From: Laccaria trichodermophora
Lineage: Eukaryota; Basidiomycota; Agaricomycetes; Agaricales; Hydnangiaceae
Direction of reading: 5' to 3'
Assembly (NCBI GenBank): GCA_018417955.1
Contig: JACTVC010000003.1
Coordinates: 3,534,001-3,598,000, forward strand
DNA length: 64,000 nucleotides
Shown: positions 34,330 to 44,398 of the stretch, piece by piece
How the letters are laid out: each line of letters opens with the position of its first letter
Numbering within the stretch: the first letter of the stretch is position 1
Program-made: the position numbers and the translations under genes
Notes under the pieces: model-generated
Databases searched by the model: none
The model's input: the letters and a program-made list of their open reading frames with translations, nothing else
Told to the model about the DNA's origin: nothing

Positions 34330-34975
34330 TTCATAAGATATAGGCAAGGATAATGAGATATCATGAGGATATTTCATTAAGCTCTTTGGCCTTTTCATTG
34401 ACATTGCTTAGAATTTTCATTAGGATATTTCATTAGACACCTTCGCTTTTTCATTGCCATTTCTTAGAATTTTCATTAGGATATTTCATTAGGCTCCTTC
34501 GCTTTTTCATTACCATTTCTTAGAATTTTCATTAGGATATTTCATTAGACACCTTCACTTTTTCATTACCATTTCTTAGAATTTTCATTAGGATATTTCA
34601 TCAGGCTCCTTCCCTTTTTCATTACCATTTCTTAGAATTTTCATTGGAATATTTCATTCAGCTCCTTGACCCTTTCATTACCATTTCATTGAATTTTTTC
34701 ATTAGAATATTTCATTATCTTCCTTGACCCTTTCATTACCATTTCTTACAATTCTCAGTAGGATATTTCATTAGGCTCCTTGGTGCTTTCATTAGATTTT
34801 CTTAGAATTTTCATTGGGATATTTCATTCAGCTCCTTGACTCTTTCATTACCATTTCATGGAATTCTCATTAGAATATTTCATTAGGCTTCTTGGTGCTT
34901 TCATTAGGATATTTCATTGAGCACCTTGATGATTTCATTACTTCTCATTGGGTTCCCTGGCACTTTCATTACCAA
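34330..34975. repeat. Subterminal tandem repeat, about 72 bp unit
   Basis: Eight or so imperfect units containing TTTCATTAGGATATTTCATT, GGCTCCTT and ATTTCTTAGAATT follow the left TIR. A shorter inverted set lies at 36425-36580 at the right end. Confidence 0.7.
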
Positions 34976-35309
34976 AAATAGATAATGATGATGATATGTA
35001 TCACATGGGTTGTTGGGAGGGTGATCACATGACCAATTTCCTAAAATGGTCAGAAAACGAAAGTTGTAGCCCTACACTGTAGCTTCCTGAATCTGTTTGG
35101 ATTATATTGTGAAGTGCTCCCATTGTGAACATATGATGTAAAAGATTCTTCCAAGTGCCATGTTTTTTTTTGTTTTTTGCATTTTTCTCCATGAAAACAA
35201 AACCAAATAACATGATTCCAACACATTTAGAAAGCTAAATGAAAGGGCAACAAATATTGTATTGTGGGAAAAATGACCAAAAAAGGAAGGTGCATTCCCT
35301 GAAAGAGCA

Positions 35310-35740
35310 ATTGACACTAACAGACTACAAGAGTCAGATATTGACTACCAGGTTTGCTGATAGACTACAAAAAGTTGGGCATAGGCTACAAAAGTCAGAC
35401 TTAGACTACAAAAGCTTGGACTTAGACTACAAAGTTAGGGTTAGGTTAAAAGGTTATCCACACTGAAAACTTTTGTAGTCTGCACTTTTCCATTAGAAAA
35501 TTTTGTAGTGTCTGCTTTTTTAGACTACAGAAGTTTGTAGTGTGTGCCTGTTTGTTATAAAAGTTTACAGTGTCTGCTTTTTAGACCACAAAGTTTGTAG
35601 TGTTCACTTTTCTATTAGAAAAGTTTGTAGTGTCCGCTTTTTAGACTGCAAAAGTTTGTACTGTCCACTTTTTAGACTGCAAAAGTTTGTACTGTCTGCT
35701 TTTTGAGGCTACAAAAATTTGTAGTTGACATATAGTTTAT
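35310..35740. repeat. GACTACAAAAGTT minisatellite with inverted second half
   Basis: Direct units of GACTACAAA(G) type at 35310-35440 are followed by AAGTTTGTAGTGTCTGC units of about 36 bp at 35465-35740, partly the reverse complement of the first set. Confidence 0.6.
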
Positions 35741-35829
35741 AGTGTCCTTGACTCTGTGTAGGTTATGGGGATGAGGTTAAAGAATTGACATGATTTTACA
35801 TATTGCCATTGCTGCAGCATTGATTTTTG

Positions 35830-36425
35830 ACATCATGTACAAGTTGTCTTTCATGTCAAGAAAGGCTATTCTATGCCTTCCTATTGATAGCTACTGTCCT
35901 ATTTCAAAATCATAGTTCTAGGTCCATGTGGATATGGTTTGAAGGATTAAATAACTTTACCTATTGCTATGGCCACATCAGTAACTTTTGACATCATACC
36001 CAAGTTGCCTTTCACATCAGGACAGGCTACTCTCTGATTTCACATTGATAGTTGCTGGTCTGTCTGCTTTGACATTGATAGCTACTAGCCCATCCCAAAC
36101 ATAGCCAACTTTGATATCAGCTCTTTGAGGGCCATAGGATGATGGGCTGATTGTTCCCTGCAGGTGTCCATAAGTCAGGTCATGATGTGAGTTGAGAATG
36201 TATTGAGACAGAACAGTGGATATTAATATGAATGGCTTCCTCTGGCTTGAAAGCCAACTTGGGCATGATGTCAAAAGCTGATGATGTGGCAATAGCAATC
36301 AATATGTCAAGTCATGTCAATCCTTAAGCCATATCCCCATGAACCTAGAACTATGATTTTGAAATAGGACTGTAGCTATCAATAGGAAGGCATAGAATAG
36401 CCTTTCTTGACATGAAAGACAAAAA
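35830..36425. repeat. Internal inverted repeat
   Basis: About 180 bp at 35835-36020 recurs reversed at 36240-36425 (for example CTTTCATGTCAAGAAAGGCT against its complement). Confidence 0.6.
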
Positions 36426-36765
36426 ATTCTAAGAAATGGCAATGAAAAAGCAAAGGTGTCTAATGAAATATCCTCATGAAAATTCTAAGAAATGGTAATG
36501 AAAAAGCAAAGGAGCCTAATGAAATATCCTAATGAAAAGTTTATGACATGGCAATGAAAGGGCCAAAGAGCTTAATGAAATATCCTCATGATATCTCATT
36601 ATCCTTGCCTATATCTTATGAAAGATTCTAGTGATAAATTGAATGAAATAGATGGGCAATCCTAATGAGATGCCTTTCATAAAACCTGTGGCAGTATACA
36701 CATTGCCTCTTGGACAGTTGTCATAGATTAATCATAAAAGTGGTAGCCACCAGTCCAATGCTCAC

Positions 36766-37869
36766 CCCTTCATCCGCCGCCTCAGAGAAGCAGTCGCTAT
36801 CAGTAATGGCGCCACTCTCAGGCTCGTCATCTGAATCAGAGTCTGACACAGCCTGGAGGTCAGGCATGTTGTCATCTGAATTGGAGTCTGACACAGCCTG
36901 AAGGTCAGGCATGCTGTCATCTGACTCATAGTCAGTGACAGCCACAGCAGCAAAAGCCCCTTCACATTCAGAGTCTGAATTTACACCAACAGCAGCATTG
37001 GCAGAGCCACTTTTGGGTGAGTCCTTCGATTTCTTTCCATCCTTTGCTTTGTTGGGACATTTATCCCTAAAATGCCCTTCCCCACCACAGCCCCAGCAGG
37101 AACCACAAGGATATTTGTGGTTACAGTCCCCAGCCTTTCTGCCCTTTGACAAAGATGCAGACACAGACATGGCCTTGTCACAATCATCTTCCTTGGGAGA
37201 CTTCCCACTGGAGCGACGTGAGCACTGGGCTTTCTGCTGCTCATACTCCTCAGAGATGAGGGATATCAACACATCAGGGTCAATAGTCTTTGACGTGTGG
37301 AAGAGCTTGGCGGTGTTGAGCTGATTGGAGGCGAAGTTGGACAGGGACATAGGGAGGGATGAAATGATGGTAGAAAGGTAATCTTTGGTGTCAATCTCAA
37401 CACCCACTGTTGCTAACTCCTCATGCTTCATGCATAGGGAATCCAGGAACTCCCGGACATTGCCCTTCTCAGGGCACTTCATGTCCAAGAAGGGTGTGTG
37501 AAGCTCTGTTTGTGCAAACGCGCCTTTCTGGGTAAATTCTGTGGTAATTGCTTCCCAGCGTTCCTTAACTGATGTCTTGTTTTGAACATGCATCAGGGCA
37601 GAATCCGGAAGTTTCTGAGTGAGGAGGGACCTGGCTGAATGCTCGTCCTTATCCCATTTCTTGATAGTGGTGAGTTCTTCAGCAGTAGGTGCTGATGGTA
37701 TTACAGCAGTGGGGGACAGGGTGGTACCAGAGAAGTGACCCCAGAACCCTTTAGCCTGGGTGGCATCTTCGAAGCAGATGGAAAACATGGCCCAGTTGAG
37801 GCCAGTAGCATCAAGCTTGGGAACGGATGACAGGAGGGTATCGTTGAGCAAAGCAGTGGCAATGGACAT
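36766..37869 (-). pseudogene. Copia gag
   Basis: An open gag frame starting at ATG 37869 (MSIATALLND). It has the Copia gag region (GLNWAMFSICFEDA, FWGHF, then a helical segment with NVREFLDSLCMKHEELA) and a CCHC zinc knuckle CWGCGGEGHFRDKC, followed by an acidic DSDSDDMPDLQAVSD repeat. The frame is uninterrupted to the point where the 34199-36754 element entered, so it now lacks its junction to protease. In life it forms the particle that packages element RNA. Confidence 0.85.
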
Positions 37870-37927
37870 AGTAGCAGCATGCAAGGGGTACACAGTAGAT
37901 AGGCAGGGTGTGTGGGGCCCAATAACC

Positions 37928-38312
37928 TGTAAGATTAGCTAGACATAGATAGTGTATGCTCAGTGTTTGCGCAGGTAAGCCAAACAACTATTGTATTCAC
38001 CTAGACGTAGATAGCGTATGCTACAGGTGAATCAGTAAAGTGAAATAAGAGAGTAAGTAGAAGATATTCACCTCAGTGTTTGCACAGGTAAGCCAAACAA
38101 CTGAGGTGGAAGTACGTAGAGTACAGTATTTATGTTCTATGGAGTAACTAAAGGCACACATTAGATTTGGATGCATGCAAGGTACATATCACGAGTGATA
38201 AGGAATATGAAATATAAATAAACATGTGAGTAAGGGGAATTGAATGTAAGTAAAAGAATTTCTCTGAAGATATGGAGACGGTGAGGATGTCGTCACCTTG
38301 ATTATTCCAACA
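37928..38312 (-). repeat. Copia 5' LTR with internal duplication
   Basis: 385 bp against 323 bp for the other LTR. The extra 62 bp is a partial duplication near 37940-38000, where GTTTGCGCAGGTAAGCCAAAC and TAGACGTAGATAG recur. Confidence 0.85.
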
Positions 38313-38317
38313 TGGAC

Positions 38318-38814
38318 ATGTGGATGTGTTTGTCATTCAAACCAAGTAGCACACCTGCAGGTGCAAAGCCTGCTACGGCCTTTCATAAAATTTCAGCTAA
38401 TCTTTGCATGAGGGTAGTAAAGGAGAGTCAAATTTTAGAAATGGAAGTGATGCTTTTGAATGCAATTTATTCCTCACTTTATACACTCACCCCTGTTACA
38501 GGAAAAGAGATTCTGAACAGTATTTATGGAGACCTCAACTTCAATAACTATTAAGCCTTAGTTACCTGGCTGTAGGTGTGAGTGAGTGCAAGAAGTACTG
38601 TACTAATATGGCCATGTCTTCCAGCCCTTTCAGGTGTGACACATTTCAACCATCTCTTCATCACTTTGTAGCTGGTGTGATGCATGACAAAGAGTATGAT
38701 CTCTTCATCAGCTATCCTGAACAGAGGCCATTGTCAATCAAAAAAAATTAAGACAACTGTAATATGTTAGAAAGTAGTTAAATGATCACTATGGTTTATA
38801 TGGCTTGGGGTGCT
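38318..38814. other. No gene seen
   Basis: The segment between the Copia element and the next LTR element. A piece near 38590-38625 (GTACTGTACTAATATGGCC) recurs inverted near 43940-43970, on the far side of the LTR element. The two flanks may therefore be parts of one older inverted-repeat element. Confidence 0.4.
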
Positions 38815-39311
38815 TGTAACACACTTCCTGTGTGTTAAATGTGGGGAGCTGTCAATGAAAGTCGTATGGTGAGCCGGAATGGTAATGGTGTGAAGACTGA
38901 GCTGTGATCAGCTACAATCTAAGTTGGATCTTGGTCCAAAGAAAAGGAGATAGGGAGATTTGGCCAGTATCTAGTGGAGATCATTGATGCTTCAGAAATA
39001 CATTGCATGATCTCTGCTCCTTCTCAGGAAATCCTCAAGAAGGTGATACTGGGAGAAATGAGCCAAACTGTAACTGAACACCTCTAGGAGAGTATTCAGT
39101 GACCCTGCTAAACTCAAATCACTTACAATACTTCAAGAGGGAACACAGTACGACACTGATCCTGACACAGAGTATATGTAGTGGTGGTTTGAAAGATAGA
39201 AGGTGTATTGTCACATGACTACTGCTGACAAGTATGGCAGGGAGTCATGTGATTGCTAAGTAATGGAAAGTAAACCATATAGAAGAAGGATGGAATCCCA
39301 TATCTGTCACA
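38815..39311 (-). repeat. LTR (left) of the non-autonomous element
   Basis: 497 bp, begins TGTAACACACTTCC and ends TCTGTCACA. Confidence 0.9.
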
Positions 39312-39393
39312 AAGCCCCCCTACTTTCCAGTTGCTTAGCAAGATGGAAAAGAAGAAGCTTGTAATTGATGGGAATGGATGGTGGGAGTGAAAA

Positions 39394-40305
39394 TCAGAAG
39401 AAAAATTTGAAGTCAAAATTGAAATCGAAGTCACAGTCAAAATCAGTGAAGTCATTATTGAGGATAGGTTGACAAAAGGGAGGTGAGGGGAGGGAGCATT
39501 GTTGCTTTGGGGAAAATGGTGTAGGAGGGCATGCATGAAGTGACCCCAAGTATTGGTGGTAATCACATGATGGGGCAGAAAGTGAGATTGAATGGCTGTT
39601 GTACATTGACAATGAGGTATTGCTTGTGTTGTCAACTGTGATTTGTGATGACGAGGTTGGAGTGGTTGAAAAGAAAGCAGGATTGAAGTTGTGAGGTGCT
39701 GTTGACGTGGGCCGCAAAGCTGTTGACAAAGACAATGTTCTTGCCAGCACCATAACAAGTTCTGATCCCTCAGCAACTTGTTGTCCCTCAACTACACTTT
39801 CTATCTCCCTGGCAACCTGCTCATTAAGCCCTATACCCTTCTTGTTACCCTTTGAATTCCCCAGCTGCCCCTGTGCTAAGAGCCCCTGCCCCATGTTGCT
39901 AGTGTGAGTCAATGTTGAGCTGCAAGCATGTTGAGCAGCAATGGTGCAGTCCAGCGGTATAAAGACTTTGTCCAAACAATTTATGGTGGTTGGTGGTGAA
40001 CACTGTTCAAGGGCAATGTTGGAAGGTTGGTAATTCAACAGAACCCAAGTGGGGTATGGTCCAGAGTCAGTTGGTGTTATGTTGAGCATCAAAGATGTTG
40101 GGCAGTCTTCTTTGCTGATTGTGAAAACACCTGGTAATGGCAATGCCTCAGTCTGTACCTGCTTGTCTTGTGTCTCTGGGCATGGATGGTAGGCCAGAGA
40201 GGGCATGTGCGTGTTGAGCATTACCAAAGGCATGCATCCCCTATGTTCAGCCATGAGAGTTGATGTTGACAATAACAAATATTGATCAGTGGATTGGGGA
40301 GTCAT
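39394..40305 (-). CDS. Unknown Ser/Thr/Pro-rich ORF in LTR element
   Basis: A 303-aa frame from ATG 40305. It has no recognised domain. Its middle part (HTSNMGQGLLAQGQLGNSK then RTLSLSTALRPTSTAP) recurs in shortened or frame-broken form at about 41056-40664, 41800-41745 and 42470-42143. The interior is therefore three to four diverged copies of one module. Low-complexity composition and shared minisatellite sequence argue for caution; it may not be translated. Confidence 0.3.
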   Translation of the reverse strand: MTPQSTDQYLLLSTSTLMAEHRGCMPLVMLNTHMPSLAYHPCPETQDKQVQTEALPLPGVFTISKEDCPTSLMLNITPTDSGPYPTWVLLNYQPSNIALEQCSPPTTINCLDKVFIPLDCTIAAQHACSSTLTHTSNMGQGLLAQGQLGNSKGNKKGIGLNEQVAREIESVVEGQQVAEGSELVMVLARTLSLSTALRPTSTAPHNFNPAFFSTTPTSSSQITVDNTSNTSLSMYNSHSISLSAPSCDYHQYLGSLHACPPTPFSPKQQCSLPSPPFCQPILNNDFTDFDCDFDFNFDFKFFF

Positions 40306-40639
40306 GGGACTGCTTGGCTGCGATCTCAATGGTTGTTGGCCACCAAAATGTTGTAGTTGACAGGAGAGAGGCGGTAGGGATGAACATTGTCACTGTGGAA
40401 AGAAATGCATAGGAGGACGTGCTGCGTGCACAGATAGCTGTCTGGCCTCGACAAAGGTCATGCAACAGGGCAGGTGACAGACATGAAGGGGTGTTGTGCA
40501 TCGACGAGGATGTGTCACCCATGTTGTCAGCTGCAACTGGTGAGGGTGACTCTTCAAATGATGACTGGTCATCTTGGCAGGGTTGAAGAGCGTCTGTAGC
40601 AATATAATCCAAAGGAAAGTTGGGTGATTGTTGTTGGGA

Positions 40640-42975
40640 AGGAGGTGATGTTTTGGCAGGTGCTCATGTTGTTGACAAAGGCCATGATTTTGTTGACGAG
40701 GGCCTCAGCACTGCTAACAAGGGCTGCAACACCATTGAGGGTTGTGACACCATTGAGGAAGGCTGCAACGTTGTTGATGAGGACCGTGATGACGTTGGCA
40801 TGGACTGCAATGTCAAAGACAGAGATGGTGTCCTTGCCATCATCATCACAAGCTCTCTGGCAGCATTACCTGGGAAATGAGTTGATTGAACAGGGGGTGA
40901 ATGAGTGCATGGCACCATGGTGGCCCCTTCTCCCTCAGCTGCAATTTCTATCATCCCCATAACCTGCTTGTCAACCCCCCAACCTTCACATTGTCCTTCA
41001 AATTCCCTGATTGCCTCATGATGCTTGTGTGAGTCGAAGTTGAGCTGCATGAGCAACGAGCGGCATTAGTGTGCTTTAGCACTGCAAAGACCTCATCCAG
41101 CTGATTTTTGTAGGCATGTGGAAAATGAGGATGACTGAGGGCTGAGTATTCAATGGAATTTGAATGTGGTGTGATTCAGAGGGTGTTGGTGATGTGTTGT
41201 GTGGTTGCTGTTGGAAAGGATGGGTGGTAGGAGAGCTGACAGGCAAGGGCAGAAAGCGCTGTGGTTGAACTTCTGATGGTTGTTTTGGGGCAGTTGAAAG
41301 GGAGCAGAATGGATTACAGAATACTGAGTGCTTAGAGCATTGTCCCTTCAAGGAAAGGGAAGTTGGAGGCTGAGATATTGCCATAGGGAATGAGTGAGGA
41401 AGCAGATCTGACCGTGGAAGCAGAATTGAAGGTCCTTGGTGAAGATTGTGAGCCAAATTGGGGACGTAGGGTGTCGTTGATGAGGACCATGATTCCATTC
41501 ACAAGAGCCATGAAGCCATTGGAATAGACACTTGTGTTATCACTGTGGACTGCAAAGCTATTGTCGAGGGCCATGGTGATGTTGACAAGGGTCATGGTGA
41601 CATTGGCGGAGGTTGTGACAATGTTGAAAAGGGCCCCAGGGGTGTTAATGAGGACATTGTTGGGCTGTAAATGGCGCATGGCACCTCAGTGGCTTCTCCT
41701 TCCTCCTCTGCAACTTTCATCTGCTCAGTAACCTGCTCCTCAGCTCATACAAGTCTCGTGTTGTCCTCCAAACTCCCCAGTCTCCTTGTATTTCCAGTGT
41801 GAGCCGAAGTCGAGCTGCTCAAGCTTTGAACGGCACTCAGAAAGACTTCATTTGGCAATTGTTGTTGGAAAGTGGGAGCAGTCAGAAAGTTGACTGATGA
41901 AGGTTTGAAGCATGGTATTTGGGCTTTCATTGGTCACCTTTGGGTGGTTGAAAGGGAACAGAATGGAGCAAATGAAATGGAGGGCAGAGTGTGTTGTCCC
42001 TTAAATGAAAAATGAGTCCATGGCCGAGAAATCATATTGGTGGATGAGGGTGGAAAGGGAATTGAGTGTGGAAGCAGCCTTGCAGGCCCCTGGTGGAAAT
42101 GGGGGGCGGAAAAAGGAATGTAAGGAACTCCTGTTGAGGACCTCAATGTTGCTGGCAGGGGCCACAATGTTGTTGATGAGAATTGTGATGCCATTGATGA
42201 GGGGGGCAACGACATTGACAAGGGCCACAGTGCCATTGACGAGGATGGTGTTCTTGTAGACACCGTATCAACGTCCCAGCAGAATTTCCTAGAATGCAAG
42301 TCAGTTGAACAGAGGGTGAATGGCTGCATGGCACCATGGTGACCCCTTCTCCCTCAACTGGAACTTTCATCTCCCCCATATCCTACTTGTCAACCTCCAC
42401 AACCTTCCCACTGTTCTTTGAATTCCCTGGTTCTCTCGCATCCATGTTGTAAGTTGAAGTCAAGCTGAATGAGCTGTGTCCAGTGTTAGCGAGGTTTGGT
42501 AGCACAAAGACTTCACCCAAAACCTGTGGAATGTGAGATGTGAGGGAGTTGTCTGGGAGTTGGCATTTCAATGGAACCAACCCAGAGTAAGTTGTCGTTG
42601 TGTTGAGTTTTGAAGACAATGTATGGTCTTCTTGGCTACCTGCGAGATCAGTTCTTGATGGCGTCATTTGTGAGTGTTTGTTTTGCACATTAAGCAGTAG
42701 ACATTGTGACTCCAATGGATAGGATAGGGAGTGGGGGGTGCTATACATATGGAAAGGTGAAGTGAATGTGAATGTGGATAAGGATGTGGACAACTTGTTC
42801 CACGACATATTGGGTGAGATGACAGATGGGGGATGTTTGAGCCTTTGTAAGGCTGCAAGTTTGTCCATAGTTGGTTGAAAAAGACAAGCCCAAAAATTGT
42901 GTTTGACAAAGTCCTGTGTGATGACGAGACATGTGATAATTGCCCCCCAGCAAATACTAAGGTATCTGAATCCAT
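40640..42975 (-). other. Diverged module repeats of the LTR element interior
   Basis: Broken minus-strand frames (42975-42383, 42329-41934, 41679-41076, 41056-40664) repeat the theme of the 39394-40305 frame. Between them lie GTTGACAAGGGCCAT-type minisatellites at 40660-40830, 41470-41660 and 42130-42260, one in each module. The 18-24 bp units are alike in the three places. Confidence 0.5.
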
Positions 42976-43322
42976 TGTGACTTGCTCATAACTCCTTTAT
43001 AAGATCCAGTGAATTCAAGGGGGAAACAAGAAAATGAGAAGAGAAATAGTGTAGATAATCTTGAAGATCATCTACAACATTGCTGAGCTCAGAAATGAGC
43101 TCATGTCATAAAGTCCTTTTGCATCTGATTGCAATGGAGTCACGTGATTCATCAAGAAAGTAAAAAATGAGTCCTTCCAGGGCTTCTGACAGGAAATAAG
43201 GGCCATGGAGGGGAGTATAGATGTAACAAGCCCAAAGATCATAAAAAGATGAGGGATGCATGATGAAGAGAAAAATGGAGACAACCAGCCAGGATGTCGA
43301 CAGATCCCACAGTGTCCACCTT

Positions 43323-43822
43323 TGTAACACACTTCCTGTGTGTTAAATGTGGGGAGCTGTTGATGAAAGTTGTATGGTGAGCCGGAATGGTAATGGTGTG
43401 AAGACTGAGCTGTGATCAGCTACAATTTAAGTTGGATCTTGGTCCAAAGAAAAGGAGACAGGGAGATTCAGCCAGTATCTAGCAGAGACCATTGATGCTT
43501 CGGAAATCCATTGCACAATCTCTGCTCCTTCTCAGGAAATCCTCAAGAAGGTGAGACTGGGAGAAATGAGCCAAACTGTAACTGAACACCTCTAGGAGAG
43601 TATTCAGTGACCCTGCTAAACTCAAATCACTTACAATACTTCAAGGGGGAACACAGTATGACACTGATCCTGATGCAGAGTATACGTAGTGGTGGTTTGA
43701 AAGATAGAAGAAGGTGTATTGTCACATGACTACTGCTGACAAGTATGGAAGGGAGTCATGTGATTGCTAAGTAATGGAAAGTAAACCATATTGAAGAAGA
43801 ATGGAATCCCATATTTGTCACA
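43323..43822 (-). repeat. LTR (right) of the non-autonomous element
   Basis: 500 bp, begins TGTAACACACTTCC and ends TTTGTCACA; pairs with 38815-39311. Confidence 0.9.
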
Positions 43823-43827
43823 GTGCT

Positions 43828-44398
43828 GCAGGCCCCAGGAAAAAAATGCTATTTTAGAGTAAGTGAAAATGCCTTCAAAAGCTGGTGTGATGTGTGACAT
43901 CACCCTCATTTCCCTTCCTTTGGAGGCCTCTGTGGTGTGTGATGTGAAGACATGGTCATATTAGTACAGTACTCTGAAAATGTCATGGCAGTGGGGCATT
44001 ATAAGAAACATGACAGAGAACATCATGTGATGACCCAAGACTGCCTTAGTGGTGTCACATGAGAAAACCCACTATTTACATAGCCACTGTGCACCATAGA
44101 GCAAGTTAAAATGACCTGCTAGAAATTTGGGTAAATGAGGAAAAAATACCTACTAATCAAAAAATGACTTGTGTAATGGGTTATCTGGACCAGGTTGCTA
44201 ACAGCTTAAGTGCCCCATTACCCCTTGTTCAAATGTAAACTATGACACTTACTCATATAAAGAGGCTAGCACTACCTCAATCCTCACAATATAGGCCATG
44301 GACACTACATACTATGTAAAATGTATTTTATCATACTGAGTATGTAAAAAAGTGCCTAGGAGGTCATATATATAGTTAATCAAAATTCTATTGTTTAT
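43828..44398. other. No gene seen; start of block B near 44275
   Basis: AT-rich flank. Similarity to block A begins at about 44275-44340, where the stretch ending in GAGTATGTAAAA and CATATATATAG matches 14995-15090. Confidence 0.5.

Larger units (their letters stand above)
34199..36754. mobile_element. Long-TIR (MULE-like) element in Copia
   Basis: Near-identical inverted ends of about 200 bp, starting at GTGGCTACCACT, enclose the element. The 11-bp duplication CCAATGCTCAC flanks it (34188-34198, 36755-36765). Long TIRs and 9-11 bp duplications are typical of Mutator-like elements. No transposase frame is seen. It sits between gag and protease of the Copia element. Confidence 0.75.
28849..38312 (-). 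mobile_element. Copia LTR retrotransposon with three nested insertions
   Basis: LTRs at 28849-29171 and 37928-38312 begin TGTAAG and end CCAACA. The element is flanked by TGGAC on both sides (28844-28848, 38313-38317). Orientation is minus: gag, protease, integrase, reverse transcriptase and RNase H follow in Copia order from right to left. A polypurine tract (GAGGGGGAG) adjoins the left LTR. A primer-site candidate with ATTGGGCCCC adjoins the right one. The coding region is dead: at least six in-frame TGA codons, a frameshift, an altered catalytic pair and three transposon insertions (30285-31116, 31990-33142, 34199-36754). Confidence 0.9.
38815..43822 (-). mobile_element. Non-autonomous LTR retrotransposon with repeated non-gag/pol interior
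   Basis: LTRs at 38815-39311 and 43323-43822 have TG...CA ends. The flanking duplication GTGCT is perfect (38810-38814, 43823-43827). The LTRs differ at roughly two dozen sites, nearly all transitions, plus a 3-bp indel. A purine-rich stretch (TAGGGGGG on the minus strand) adjoins the left LTR, so the element probably reads on the minus strand, as its open frames do. The 4.0 kb interior shows no gag, protease, integrase or reverse transcriptase. Confidence 0.85.

Noticed and set aside
34330..35740. CRISPR-like array
   Set aside because: The repeats are adjacent and imperfect with no unique spacers, lie in a eukaryotic transposon, and no cas genes are present.
40620..40880. Acidic plus-strand frame in the LTR element
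   Set aside because: It translates the GTTGACAAGGGCC minisatellite; the opposite strand carries the longer module frames.
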